Positions 26,401-35,189 of a stretch of DNA of 41,073 nt are shown one piece after another. The notes under the pieces are model-generated. The model had not been told where the DNA came from. It saw nothing but the letters and a program-made list of their open reading frames with translations, and did not search any database. The position numbers and the translations under genes were made by a program. Source of the stretch: Sphingomonadales bacterium Ga0077531 (GTDB lineage: Bacteria; Pseudomonadota; Alphaproteobacteria; Sphingomonadales; Sphingomonadaceae); contig LNED01000014.1 of the NCBI GenBank assembly GCA_001464915.1, positions 1 to 41,073 on the forward strand, in the 5' to 3' direction. Positions within the stretch are counted from its first letter, which is position 1. Each line of letters opens with the position of its first letter.

Positions 26401-27297
26401 GTGAGTACTTACCTCCCGACCATCAAGCAGCTGCAATACCTCGTCGCGCTGTATGAACATGGCCATTTCGGCAAGGCCGCCGAAGCCAGCTTCGTGTCGC
26501 AATCAACGCTGTCGGCGGGCATCCGCGAGCTGGAGTCGCTGCTCGGCGTGACGTTGGTTGAACGTTCGCGCCGTGTAGTGCGCTTCACTGCGCTCGGCGA
26601 ACAGGTGGTGGCCAAGGCCAACCGCTTGCTGCGTGAGGCCGAGGAACTGGTCGAACTGGTGCAAGCTTCGGGCAAGCCCTTGGTCGGCGAACTGCGCATG
26701 AGCGTGATCCCCACTATCGCCCCGTTCATGCTGCCACGCGTGCTGCCACGCCTGCGCCGCGACCGGCCTGAATTGAAACTGCTGCTGCGCGAAGAAACGA
26801 GCCATGATGCGCTCGAATCCTTGAGCCACGGGCGGGTCGATTGCGTGCTGCTCGCGCTGCCATTCGACACAGGCGACGCCGCGATTGCGCATATCGCCGA
26901 CGACCGACTGTTCATCGCCTTCCCCAAAGATGACCCGCGCGATCCCCCGGCGAGCATCACGCCCGACATGATCGATCAGGGTCGGTTGATGCTGCTCGAA
27001 GATGGCCACTGCCTGCGCGACCATGCACTCGCCGCGTGCAACCGCAGCGAATTGCGCGCCAGCGCGGCGATGATCGGCACGAGCCTCCACACATTGGTGC
27101 AGTTGGTGAACAATGACCTTGGCCTGACCATGCTGCCCGAAATGGCGCTGACGGCGGGTATCCTCAACGGCACCGACGTCGTCGCGCGCCCGGTCGATAG
27201 TCCGACCGCCAAGCGTGAGATCGTGCTGGCATGGCGCAAGAACTCTCCGCGCGAAGCGGATTTCCAGCTGCTCGCCGAGGAGCTGCGGGCGGGTTAG
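26401..27297 (+). CDS. oxyR: Hydrogen peroxide sensor OxyR (LysR family)
   Basis: A 298-residue LysR-type activator. Residues about 5-65 form the winged helix (YLVALYEHGHFGKAAEASF). The regulatory domain carries EDGHCLRDHALAAC, whose Cys204 and Cys213 have the same spacing as the redox pair Cys199/Cys208 of E. coli OxyR; this identifies OxyR rather than another LysR protein. It would switch on peroxide defence genes. The start is GTG at 26401 (MSTYLPTIKQLQ), ten bases after the rnd stop, suggesting co-transcription. No catalase or peroxiredoxin gene is in the window. Confidence 0.93.
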   Translation: MSTYLPTIKQLQYLVALYEHGHFGKAAEASFVSQSTLSAGIRELESLLGVTLVERSRRVVRFTALGEQVVAKANRLLREAEELVELVQASGKPLVGELRMSVIPTIAPFMLPRVLPRLRRDRPELKLLLREETSHDALESLSHGRVDCVLLALPFDTGDAAIAHIADDRLFIAFPKDDPRDPPASITPDMIDQGRLMLLEDGHCLRDHALAACNRSELRASAAMIGTSLHTLVQLVNNDLGLTMLPEMALTAGILNGTDVVARPVDSPTAKREIVLAWRKNSPREADFQLLAEELRAG

Positions 27298-27312
27298 CGC
27301 CTGCGTGCGTCC

Positions 27313-27504
27313 CTATGGGAGCAGTCTAATTAAGACGAACATCAAATAAACCAGAGTGATAAGGATGGCCACGATGATCAGGAACAAGACGTAAAGGAAC
27401 ATAAAGTGTCCCGCCTGATCGCCCTTTTTGTGGATGAAAAATCCGAATCCACCCAATGTTAACAAGGTTAACGCCCCGACGAAAATGGCACCGATTTGCG
27501 TCAT
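27313..27504 (-). CDS. Small two-helix membrane protein
   Basis: A 63-residue protein preceded by GGAGGAGCG. It has two hydrophobic segments, about residues 5-24 (GAIFVGALTLLTLGGFGFF) and 36-61, with a short charged HKKGDQAGH linker. No family is recognised. Good ribosome site and strong hydrophobicity support a real gene. It lies convergent to oxyR. Confidence 0.6.
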   Translation of the reverse strand: MTQIGAIFVGALTLLTLGGFGFFIHKKGDQAGHFMFLYVLFLIIVAILITLVYLMFVLIRLLP

Positions 27505-27591
27505 CGCTCCTCCAGCATTTTACGTCGGCCAATGTCATTTAGCGAAATTCACAGCCAATCAAAGCTGTTTACCAAGCATCTCCTCTTGCTC

Positions 27592-29586
27592 TCAGATATT
27601 GATGCTGGTCGGGATCAGGCTCGGCTGGAGGTAGGGATAGGGACGCATCCGTTCTGCGTTCCGGGCCGCAATCTCCGTCTCGACATTCGCCAGATGCGCC
27701 TGAAACGCAGGCAATGGGCCTTCGGGCGCGGTCACACGCGGGTCGCTGAACCACGGCGCATAGGGGAAATCGGTGCTGCGATAATCACCCAGCGGGCGGT
27801 AATGCAGCGACCCCAGCAGTTCGAGCACGTTGAGCTGTTCCAGCGCCAGCGCCATCGGCGGCATCATCGCCAGCCAGCCGGGCTTGTTCTGCCCTGACTG
27901 CGCAGGCGGTGCAGGCTGCCAACCGGCCCCGGTGATCGCAGGCGCAAACGCCATGATGTCCTTTTGCGGGAAGTTGACCGCGGCGTGCTGCGCGCTCGCG
28001 GTGAAGATGATCATGGTGCAGGCATCGATCAGCGCATCGCGGGTGGTGATCGGGCCAAAGCCCTTGATTGCCGCCTCGCCAGCCACACAGGTCGCCCACG
28101 CCATCAGCTCGCTATCGCCGGTTACATCGGCATCGCGGGCATAATAGAGCGCGACATATTGCGCCGCCCACGCATGGATCGCCTCCCACACCAGCAGGCC
28201 ATCATCACGGTAGGGGAAGTCTGCCAATGAAGACCCCGGCCCGGCCCCGCGCGCGGCCAGATCATGCGGCAGCATCTTGGCGGTGAAATCGAAATCGAGC
28301 CGCGCGGCGACCGCCAGCCCCTGCGTTGAGGTGATCGTGCCCGCAAAAATATGGTCAATCGGTCCATCGGGCGCGATCAGCGAGGTGGCGGCGGCTTCGT
28401 TGATGAACAGTGTGCCTTCGAAATGCGGCACCAGCAGCGCCCAGATCGGGTGGACGGTCGCCAAGTGGCGGTGGGTCGCCATCGCCACGCCTTCGATCAC
28501 CAGATGGGTGCGCCCCAAATGCGCGACGAGCTCGTGATAATTGCCATCGGCGACCGACACGACCAGCTTGGCCATTTCCCAGCCCCATTGATCAGCAGCG
28601 ACGACGGACGGTGTGAAAATCGGCCATTCTTCGGGGTCCTGCCCGCATTGGATTGCCACCGGCGTAAGGCTCGCCCCGCCCGGTGGCACTGCGAACAGCG
28701 CAATCGGCTGCCACACATATTTCGCCAGCCCGCCCCACGTACCCGGATCAAGCGCGCCGAGCACTTCATAATCGAGCTTGAACAGCCGCCCTTCGGCCAG
28801 CGCCGCGTCCAGCGTGTCGTCGTTGACGACCGCCGCATATTGTTCTGCCGTCAGAGTGAAATTGGCAGGGAGCGCATCGCCGACCGCTTCGATCAGCATC
28901 GCGTTCGGCCCGGCCACCCGCAGCGCGGCAAACTCGGCATCGTCCTGAAACGTCCAGGCAATCCCCGGCAGCGGTAAGGTGTCGAACAGCGCGCGATAAG
29001 CATCGAGGCTGGCGGGTGTTGCGCCGCCCAGACCTTGCGCGTCTTCAACCTTCATCAATTCCTCAAGCCTCGCCTTGTGGGCTTGCAGGCTCGCAATCTT
29101 GGTTTCGCGTTCGGCCTGCGCCACCGCCGCTTCAAGATCGGCGACCAAATGGCCGAGGATGCTTTCATGCTTGGCGCGGTAGGGCGTGACCAGCGCGGCG
29201 GCCGATGCTTCGATCGCGTCGCATTCCGCCAAAGCTGCTTCAAACTTGGCGCGCGGCGTGTCGATCTCGCCGCGATCCACCCCGCCCAGCTTTACTGCGA
29301 GCGCGTTGCGCACGATCTTGAGGCTCACGCCGATCAGCAGGCCCCACCATGCCAGCGTTGGCAGATTGTCGGCCGGAACCGATGCGGCAAGCGGCACGCC
29401 GGGCAGCGTGGCGACAGCAGTATCCCACACATATATCGCGCGGCTTTCAGCCAGCTGCGCCGCGCGTGCGGCCTTGCCTGCGGGGTTATCCTGCTGCGGC
29501 AAAGTGGGCGCGGCGGGTGGCACAGGGGCGGTCGGTGAACCTGCCTGAGTCGCAGCTTTTGGGGCAATGGGTGACAGCATGCTCAT
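27592..29586 (-). CDS. Bacterial lipoxygenase
   Basis: A 664-residue non-haem iron dioxygenase that inserts O2 into polyunsaturated fatty acids to give hydroperoxides. All five iron ligands of the family can be placed: His356 and His361 in HELVAHLGRTHLVIEG, His534 and Asn538 in SAQHAAVNF, and the C-terminal Ile664 (SINI). The block MATHRHLATVHPIWALLVPH aligns with plant enzymes. The Coffa position corresponds to Ala399, which in known enzymes favours S-products. No PLAT domain precedes the catalytic domain, and no signal peptide is evident, although a hydrophobic segment occurs near residues 75-95. GAGGAG stands eight bases before the ATG. The physiological substrate is unclear because few bacteria make polyunsaturated fatty acids. 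It is divergent from a diguanylate cyclase gene. Confidence 0.9.
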   Translation of the reverse strand: MSMLSPIAPKAATQAGSPTAPVPPAAPTLPQQDNPAGKAARAAQLAESRAIYVWDTAVATLPGVPLAASVPADNLPTLAWWGLLIGVSLKIVRNALAVKLGGVDRGEIDTPRAKFEAALAECDAIEASAAALVTPYRAKHESILGHLVADLEAAVAQAERETKIASLQAHKARLEELMKVEDAQGLGGATPASLDAYRALFDTLPLPGIAWTFQDDAEFAALRVAGPNAMLIEAVGDALPANFTLTAEQYAAVVNDDTLDAALAEGRLFKLDYEVLGALDPGTWGGLAKYVWQPIALFAVPPGGASLTPVAIQCGQDPEEWPIFTPSVVAADQWGWEMAKLVVSVADGNYHELVAHLGRTHLVIEGVAMATHRHLATVHPIWALLVPHFEGTLFINEAAATSLIAPDGPIDHIFAGTITSTQGLAVAARLDFDFTAKMLPHDLAARGAGPGSSLADFPYRDDGLLVWEAIHAWAAQYVALYYARDADVTGDSELMAWATCVAGEAAIKGFGPITTRDALIDACTMIIFTASAQHAAVNFPQKDIMAFAPAITGAGWQPAPPAQSGQNKPGWLAMMPPMALALEQLNVLELLGSLHYRPLGDYRSTDFPYAPWFSDPRVTAPEGPLPAFQAHLANVETEIAARNAERMRPYPYLQPSLIPTSINI

Positions 29587-29748
29587 AGGTGCGCTCCTCG
29601 ATCCGTAGTGGCCGCAGGCGTAGGCGCGCAGTGGTTAAATTTCCGTCAGCCAGGGGGTGAATCCGTGGTCGTCTGAGGCACAAATTATCACGCGTTAAGA
29701 ACGGCTTCGTTAATAACCATTTCACACCTTCGGCTTAACCACGGCCCC

Positions 29749-30903
29749 ATGATTGGGGTCATTTCAAGCATTCGCCGTCGTCTCATGCCGCCCATCCCGG
29801 ACGCAATCCGGGATGATTTCACCATGCTGCGCGCGCAGCGGGTCGAGACGCAGACGCCGATGATGTATCTGATGCTGCTCGCCACCACGCCGACTGCGGC
29901 ATGGGCGGGTGCGGCTGATGTCCATTGGGGCGTGAAGTATGGCATGCCCGCTGTGCTTGCACTGCTGTGCGTGCTGGGCCTGATCGAGAATTACCAAAGC
30001 CGTCAACGCCGGATGAGCCTGCGGCGCGCGCGCCTGATGGTGAAGAAAACCAGCCGCGTGTCTGGCTGGGTTGCGTTGATGTGCAGCAGCTGGGCGGTGT
30101 TCAACTGGCTCAGCTCTCCGCCGGAAAACCACGCGAGTTTTGCGATGATCCTGACGATGGGATCGCTCGCCACCGCATACTGCCTGTCATCGATCCGGTT
30201 CGCAGCGATCCTTAATCTGGTGATCGGGGTGGTGCCGATTTCTGTGCTGATGCTGTCATCCGGCGTCCCGGCAGAAATGGCAGCGGCAACCAGCCTGATC
30301 CTTGCCACCGCGATCCTCGTCCGGTTCATCATGCAGGGCCACGCGATGCTGGCCAGCCTGCTGCAATTGCAAAAACAAACCCGCGATCTCGCCAACTCCG
30401 ATCCGCTGACCGGGCTAGCCAACCGCCGCGCATTGGATGCAACGATTGCAGAACTGGTGAAGCCAGGGAAAGACGCGCCGTTCAAACTGGCACTGCTTGA
30501 TCTTGACGGGTTCAAACCGGTCAATGACCAGTTCGGCCACGCATTCGGCGACAAGCTGCTGTGTTCAGTGGCTGACCGGTTGCGCGAATGCCTTGGCGAC
30601 GATGGTCTGGCGGTTCGCCAGGGCGGTGATGAATTTGCAGTGCTGATACCGCCCGATTCCCCGCTCGCCGACGCGCCCATTGCCGATCGGATCCTGATCG
30701 CGCTGGTGCGCCCGCACGTGATCGAAGGGGTGCCGGTCAACGTCAGCGCCAGCATCGGCGTGGCGCAATGGCCCATCGATGGCACCACCGCCGACGACCT
30801 GTTCGATTTCGCCGACCGCGCGCTGTATCAGGCCAAGGCCGGAACCCGCACGCCGTCCGTGTTGAACAACCAGAGTAATCGCCAAACTGCGCAAGCCGGC
30901 TGA
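29749..30903 (+). CDS. Membrane-bound diguanylate cyclase (GGDEF)
   Basis: A protein of up to 384 residues that makes c-di-GMP. Residues about 40-210 contain five or six hydrophobic helices; the GGDEF domain follows (DPLTGLANRRALD, LALLDLDGFKPVNDQFGHAFGD, RQGGDEFAVLI, with GGDEF at residues 292-296). The active-site motif is intact, but no RxxD inhibitory site is present five residues upstream, so product inhibition may be lacking. The start is uncertain: ATG 29749 gives a frame that runs through a dispersed palindrome, and ATG 29824 (MLRAQRVETQTPMM) would put the palindrome in the leader. It is divergent from the lipoxygenase gene. Confidence 0.88.
   Translation: MIGVISSIRRRLMPPIPDAIRDDFTMLRAQRVETQTPMMYLMLLATTPTAAWAGAADVHWGVKYGMPAVLALLCVLGLIENYQSRQRRMSLRRARLMVKKTSRVSGWVALMCSSWAVFNWLSSPPENHASFAMILTMGSLATAYCLSSIRFAAILNLVIGVVPISVLMLSSGVPAEMAAATSLILATAILVRFIMQGHAMLASLLQLQKQTRDLANSDPLTGLANRRALDATIAELVKPGKDAPFKLALLDLDGFKPVNDQFGHAFGDKLLCSVADRLRECLGDDGLAVRQGGDEFAVLIPPDSPLADAPIADRILIALVRPHVIEGVPVNVSASIGVAQWPIDGTTADDLFDFADRALYQAKAGTRTPSVLNNQSNRQTAQAG
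29794..29814. repeat. Second copy of the ATCCCGGA-N5-TCCGGGAT palindrome
   Basis: The stem is identical to that at 20367-20387, with loop CGCAA instead of TCAAG. It lies within the first 25 codons of the long diguanylate cyclase frame, where it would encode PIPDAIRDD, or in its 5' leader if translation begins at 29824. Confidence 0.7.
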
Positions 30904-30908
30904 CCCGA

Positions 30909-31517
30909 TCAATCCATATGCTTGAGGCCGACCCGCAGATAATCCCAACCGGTGATGCAAGTCAGCACCGCCGCCGCCCATAGCGCGACCAGCCCGACCA
31001 GATGCACCCAGCTCTGCTCGATGGTCGAACACGCATGGCCCACCGCCTGACACGGCGGCCCGTGCACGGCACCGCCCAAAATCAGCGCACCCAGCGATAC
31101 GAGCTGAAACGTCGTCTTCCACTTGGCGAGATTCGACACCGGCACCGACACCTGAATCCCGCCCAGAAATTCGCGCAGGCCGCTGACTGCAATTTCGCGC
31201 ATCAGAATGACCAAGCCTGCGATCACATGGATATCGCCAACATACGGCCCGCGCAGAAACCCTTGTGCGGTCAGCACCAGAATAACCGCTGCGATCATGA
31301 TCTTGTCGGCGATGGGATCAAGGAACACACCCAGTTTCGACACCGTCCCATGCGCGCGGGCGAGATAGCCATCGAGAAAATCGGTGATCGCGATGATGCA
31401 ATACAGCACGAACCCGATCAGATAGCCCAGCTGCCATTCGGGCCACCACAGGAAAAACGCCAGCAGCGGCACCGCAAAGATGCGGGACAGGGTGAGGATG
31501 TTGGGCAAGCTCGACAT
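30909..31517 (-). CDS. pgsA: CDP-diacylglycerol--glycerol-3-phosphate 3-phosphatidyltransferase
   Basis: A 202-residue integral membrane enzyme that makes phosphatidylglycerol phosphate, the first committed step to phosphatidylglycerol and cardiolipin. The CDP-alcohol phosphatidyltransferase signature is complete: DGYLARAHGTVSKLGVFLDP followed by IAD, providing the metal-binding aspartates. PNILTLSRIFAVPLLAFFL at the N-terminus is typical. The start MSSLPNIL (ATG ending at 31517) is chosen over an in-frame start at 31583, which adds 22 unrelated residues. It is convergent with the diguanylate cyclase and divergent from the LplT-like gene. Confidence 0.93.
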   Translation of the reverse strand: MSSLPNILTLSRIFAVPLLAFFLWWPEWQLGYLIGFVLYCIIAITDFLDGYLARAHGTVSKLGVFLDPIADKIMIAAVILVLTAQGFLRGPYVGDIHVIAGLVILMREIAVSGLREFLGGIQVSVPVSNLAKWKTTFQLVSLGALILGGAVHGPPCQAVGHACSTIEQSWVHLVGLVALWAAAVLTCITGWDYLRVGLKHMD

Positions 31518-31671
31518 AGCTGACACCTGCTGTAGCGCGGCATTAACGCCTGCAAAACCCCTTGCGCCTAACATCCCCGGCAAATGCTCGGCCGGCGGCG
31601 CGCTCTTGTGAAAGTGCGCAGCGTCGCTATGGCCCGGTTAACTCACAGGGAAGCATCAGCGTAATCACCGC

Positions 31672-32988
31672 ATGACAACCTCGACCAACCTGATGCGGCA
31701 GCGGCGATTTTTGCCGCTGTTCCTGACCCAGCTGCTCAACGCGCTGAACGACAACCTCTACAAGAACGCGATGGTGCTGTTCGTGGTTTATCAGGTGTAT
31801 GATTCGCCTGAGATGGAAACGCTGGTCAGCGGCGTTGCCACTGCGCTGTTCGTGCTGCCTTTCGTGCTGTTTTCGGCGACCTCAGGCCAGCTTGCCGACA
31901 TGCGCGACAAGACCAAGATCATCCGTTGGATCAAGTTTGCCGAAATCATCATCATGTCTGTGGGCGCGGCCGGGTTGCTGCTCGCCGCGCGCGGGATGCA
32001 GATCGAAAGCCTCGCCATCCCGCTGATGTTCCTCGCCCTGTTCGCGATGGGGGTGCATTCGACCTTCTTCGGCCCAATCAAATACGCCATCCTGCCGCAG
32101 CATCTGCATAAGGATGAAGTGCTCGCCGGGACTGGGCTGGTCGAGGCCGGCACTTACGTCGCGATCCTGTGCGGCATGATCCTTGGCGGAGTAATGCCGA
32201 TCATGGCCAGCGTGATCGCTGTGATCGCTATTGCACTGGTGGGCTACATGGTGTGCCGCTGGGTGCCGCCTGCGCCCGCTCAGACCGAAGAAACCAAAGT
32301 CGACTGGAACCCGATCCGTGCCTCGAAGGATCTGATCGCCTTTTCGATGGGCAATCTCGAATTGCGCTATTCAGTGCTGGCGATCAGCTATTTCTGGGCG
32401 ATTGCGGCGATCCTTTCGGTGCAGTTCATTCCGCTCGCCAAGAACGTGCTGCTCGCCGACAAACAGGTCGCTGCGGTGCTGCTGGTGGCATTTTCTGCCG
32501 GGATCGCGATTGGATCGGTTTCGATCAACGCGCTGCTGAAGGGCGATATTTCGGCACGCTATTCCGCGCCGTCGGTAATTGTGCTCGGCGTTCTGCTGGT
32601 CGCCTTCTATGCTTTGTGCCGCTTGTGGAACCTGACACCGGCGGGCGAACTGTTCACGGTCAGCGAATTTCTCGCGCAGCCACTAGCCCTGCTGTTGACG
32701 GCCAATCTGCTGCTGATCGCAGTCGCGGGCGGCATGTTCGTGGTGCCGCTCTATGCCTTTCTCACCACTCGCGTGGACAAGAGCGAGGCATCACGCTCGG
32801 TCGCAGCGAACAATTTCGTCTCATCGGTGTTCATGGTGTTGGGCGCAGGGGTGGCGAGCGCGCTCGGTTTCCTCGGCATCCCGCTGCAAGAGCAACTGCT
32901 GCTGAGCCTGATCCTGTGCGTATTCTCCGCGCAACTGGCGCGCAAACTGCACGCAACCGAGGCGCTGCGCGGGCCCGAAAATCCCTAG
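31672..32988 (+). CDS. MFS transporter, lysophospholipid transporter LplT-like
   Basis: A 438-residue protein with about twelve membrane segments. The N-terminal FLPLFLTQLLNALNDNLYKN and GQLADMRDKTKIIRWIKFAE blocks, then FFGPIKYAILPQHLHKDEVL, are typical of the LplT group, which flips lysophospholipids inward for re-acylation. In many bacteria this domain is fused to acyltransferase and acyl-ACP synthetase domains (Aas); here it is free-standing and no Aas is adjacent. Proximity to pgsA fits a phospholipid role. Substrate assignment is inference from family. Confidence 0.85.
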   Translation: MTTSTNLMRQRRFLPLFLTQLLNALNDNLYKNAMVLFVVYQVYDSPEMETLVSGVATALFVLPFVLFSATSGQLADMRDKTKIIRWIKFAEIIIMSVGAAGLLLAARGMQIESLAIPLMFLALFAMGVHSTFFGPIKYAILPQHLHKDEVLAGTGLVEAGTYVAILCGMILGGVMPIMASVIAVIAIALVGYMVCRWVPPAPAQTEETKVDWNPIRASKDLIAFSMGNLELRYSVLAISYFWAIAAILSVQFIPLAKNVLLADKQVAAVLLVAFSAGIAIGSVSINALLKGDISARYSAPSVIVLGVLLVAFYALCRLWNLTPAGELFTVSEFLAQPLALLLTANLLLIAVAGGMFVVPLYAFLTTRVDKSEASRSVAANNFVSSVFMVLGAGVASALGFLGIPLQEQLLLSLILCVFSAQLARKLHATEALRGPENP

Positions 32989-33011
32989 CCTCGGGCGCTT
33001 AGATTCTGGCT

Positions 33012-33260
33012 TTAAAGGATAAAGGCGAGAATCGCCGCCGTGCTCGCCACGTAAGTGCTCGCGACCCCGCGCACATCAGCCACCGTTAGCCGCCACAGGC
33101 TCTCCGCCGGGATTGGGATCAGATCGCGCTTCACGCCCGGCGGCAGGATCGCCCGGAACGGGTGACGGGCGCTCTCATCAGTGAGAACGAGGCTCCGGCG
33201 ACGCTGTTTGTCTGCGCGGGGGCGGACGATCAGATCGCTGGTCAAGTGGGCGCGTGTCAT
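33012..33260 (-). CDS. Small hypothetical protein with C-terminal membrane helix
   Basis: An 82-residue ORF in an otherwise gene-free stretch of 430 bases. It is basic and polar for the first 60 residues, including LIVRPRADKQRRRSLVLTDE, and ends with hydrophobic STYVASTAAILAFIL, a possible tail anchor. A CtrA-type motif lies 11 bases before the ATG; no Shine-Dalgarno sequence is seen. No family is recognised. It could be a false ORF, but the CtrA box and composition favour a gene. Confidence 0.5.
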   Translation of the reverse strand: MTRAHLTSDLIVRPRADKQRRRSLVLTDESARHPFRAILPPGVKRDLIPIPAESLWRLTVADVRGVASTYVASTAAILAFIL

Positions 33261-33270
33261 GGTCGAAGCT

Positions 33271-33286
33271 TTAACACTTTCTTAAC
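33271..33286 (+). promoter_or_regulatory. CtrA box TTAA-N7-TTAAC
   Basis: TTAA at 33271-33274, seven bases, then TTAAC at 33282-33286, a full match to the CtrA consensus of alphaproteobacteria. It lies 11-26 bases upstream of the small ORF on the minus strand and about 135 bases upstream of the ThDP enzyme on the plus strand. Confidence 0.5.
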
Positions 33287-33419
33287 CTCTTGGAACCGCC
33301 TCCGCCGCAACTGTCGCAGCGTGGGACAATCGGGTGTGCAGGGCTTAACACAGCGCGTGGGTTTGCGCCGCCCTCGCCCCGGTTGTAGAGGCGAGCCTGA
33401 CACGACGGGAGAGTATCAC

Positions 33420-35132
33420 GTGCCTGATTCCACACGCTCAGTTTCCACCAAAAGCGCCGCTGCCTTGCTGGTCGATTGCCTGGCCGTGCAGGGGTGTGAG
33501 CGGATTTTCACCGTTCCGGGCGAAAGCTTCCTCGCGGTGCTCGATGCGCTGCCCGACTGGCCGGAGATCGACGTGGTGACCTGCCGGCAAGAAGGCGGCG
33601 CGGCGTTCATGGCGTGTGCGGACGGGGCGATGGGCGCGGCAGACGCGGGCCGTCCGGGCGTTGCCTTCGTAACGCGCGGGCCGGGCGCGACCAATGCCAG
33701 CATCGGCGTCCACGTCGCGCATCAGGATTCGCAGCCGATGATCTTGTTCGTCGGCGACGTCGCGCGCGGAATGCAGGGCCGCGAAGGGTTTCAGGAAGTC
33801 GATTTCGCCGCGTTCTTCGGGCCGATCTGCAAATGGGCCGCTCGCATCGACGATCCCGCCCGCATCCCCGAATATATCGCCCGCGCCTATGCGGTGGCGA
33901 TCAACGGCAGGCCCGGCCCGGTGGTGCTAGCCCTGCCTGAAGATATGCTGGTCGAACACGTCCCCGCACACTTAACCCCCCGCCCCTTCGTCACCCGCAC
34001 AGCCCAAGCCGCCTGTCCCGATGCGATGCAGGCCTTGTTCGATCTGATCGCCGACGCGGCAAGCCCGGTCGCGATCATCGGCGGCGCAGGCTGGAACACC
34101 AAGGCGCGCGAATATTTCCAACAATTTGCGGCACGGATCGGTCTACCCGTCGCGACCGCGTTCCGGCGGCAAGATGCGATTGCACCCGATAGCCCGGTCT
34201 ATGCTGGAAACCTCGGTTATGGCCCCAACCCGTTGCTGGTTGAGCGGGTGCGCAACGCCGATCTGATCATCGCCGTCGGCGCGCGGCTGGGAGAAGCGAC
34301 CACCGATGGCTACACCCTGCCCACGCTGGAACATCCGGGGCAATTGCTGGTGCATATTCACCCCGATCCTGAGGAGTTGGGCCGGGTGTACCGCACTGAT
34401 CTGGCGCTGTGCTGCGGGGTCGATGAATTCGCCGAATGCGCCGCCTTATGGGAGGATGACAGCGTCCTCAGCTTTGATGCCGGGGCGCAGGCCCACCGCG
34501 AATGGATCGAATGGGCGACACCTGCGCCGTCCGACGCGGCGCTCGATCTGGCGGCCTGTGTTGCAGCGATGCGCGAGGTGCTGCCTGCGGATACCATCAT
34601 CGCCAATGGCGCGGGCAACTTTGCCGGATGGTGGCATCGGTACTGGCGCTATGCTGCTTATCCGGGCCAGCTTGCCCCCACCTGCGGCGCGATGGGTTAC
34701 GGCGTGCCCGCCGCCATCGCCGCCGCGTTGCGCTTTCCCGAACGCACGGTCGTTGCGGTCGCGGGCGACGGCGATTTCATGATGAACGGGCAGGAACTCG
34801 CCACTGCCATGCAATACGGCGCGAACCTGATCGTGGTGGTGATCGACAACGGCGCTTACGGCACGATCCGGATGCATCAGGAACGCGAATATCCCGGCCG
34901 CGTGTCTGCCACCACGTTGGTGAACCCCGATTTCGCCGCCCTTGCCGCAGCCTATGGCGCGTGGAGCGCGGCGGCTGAGACCACGGCGCAATTCACCGCA
35001 GCCTTGGCCGTAGCGCAATCCCGCGCCGGCCTGCGGCTGATCCACGTCAAAACCGATCTCGAACGCATCGCCGCCAGCGGCGCGACGATCAGCGGTCTGC
35101 GCGCAAGGGCAAAGGCAAAGGCAACCAGCTAA
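33420..35132 (+). CDS. Thiamine-diphosphate-dependent enzyme, acetolactate synthase-like
   Basis: A 570-residue enzyme of the acetolactate synthase/benzaldehyde lyase/oxo-acid decarboxylase superfamily. The N-terminal pyrimidine domain has CRQEGGAAFMACADG with the ThDP-activating Glu and FVTRGPGATNASIGVHVAHQ. The central domain follows (VAIIGGAGWNTKARE). The C-terminal domain has the ThDP motif AGDGDFMMNGQELATAMQYG followed by VIDNGAYGTI. The start is GTG at 33420 (PDSTRSVSTK next), preceded by GGGAGAG. It is not the housekeeping acetolactate synthase as far as can be judged, because no regulatory subunit follows; its reaction is unknown. A hairpin terminates it. Confidence 0.88.
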   Translation: MPDSTRSVSTKSAAALLVDCLAVQGCERIFTVPGESFLAVLDALPDWPEIDVVTCRQEGGAAFMACADGAMGAADAGRPGVAFVTRGPGATNASIGVHVAHQDSQPMILFVGDVARGMQGREGFQEVDFAAFFGPICKWAARIDDPARIPEYIARAYAVAINGRPGPVVLALPEDMLVEHVPAHLTPRPFVTRTAQAACPDAMQALFDLIADAASPVAIIGGAGWNTKAREYFQQFAARIGLPVATAFRRQDAIAPDSPVYAGNLGYGPNPLLVERVRNADLIIAVGARLGEATTDGYTLPTLEHPGQLLVHIHPDPEELGRVYRTDLALCCGVDEFAECAALWEDDSVLSFDAGAQAHREWIEWATPAPSDAALDLAACVAAMREVLPADTIIANGAGNFAGWWHRYWRYAAYPGQLAPTCGAMGYGVPAAIAAALRFPERTVVAVAGDGDFMMNGQELATAMQYGANLIVVVIDNGAYGTIRMHQEREYPGRVSATTLVNPDFAALAAAYGAWSAAAETTAQFTAALAVAQSRAGLRLIHVKTDLERIAASGATISGLRARAKAKATS

Positions 35133-35138
35133 TACGAC

Positions 35139-35165
35139 AAGGCCGCCCCAGACTGGGGCGGCCTT
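35139..35165. terminator. Terminator-like hairpin after the ThDP enzyme gene
   Basis: A perfect 12-bp stem (35139-35150 with 35154-35165) around the loop GAC, six bases after the stop. It is followed by ACTAAATAATT rather than a T-run. It lies between convergent genes and may serve both. Confidence 0.7.
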
Positions 35166-35189
35166 ACTAAATAATTGCTACAGGCTGGC

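Noticed and set aside
27460..27476. GTTAACAAGGTTAAC resembling a CtrA site
   Set aside because: The TTAA halves are five bases apart rather than seven and lie inside the coding sequence of the small membrane protein.
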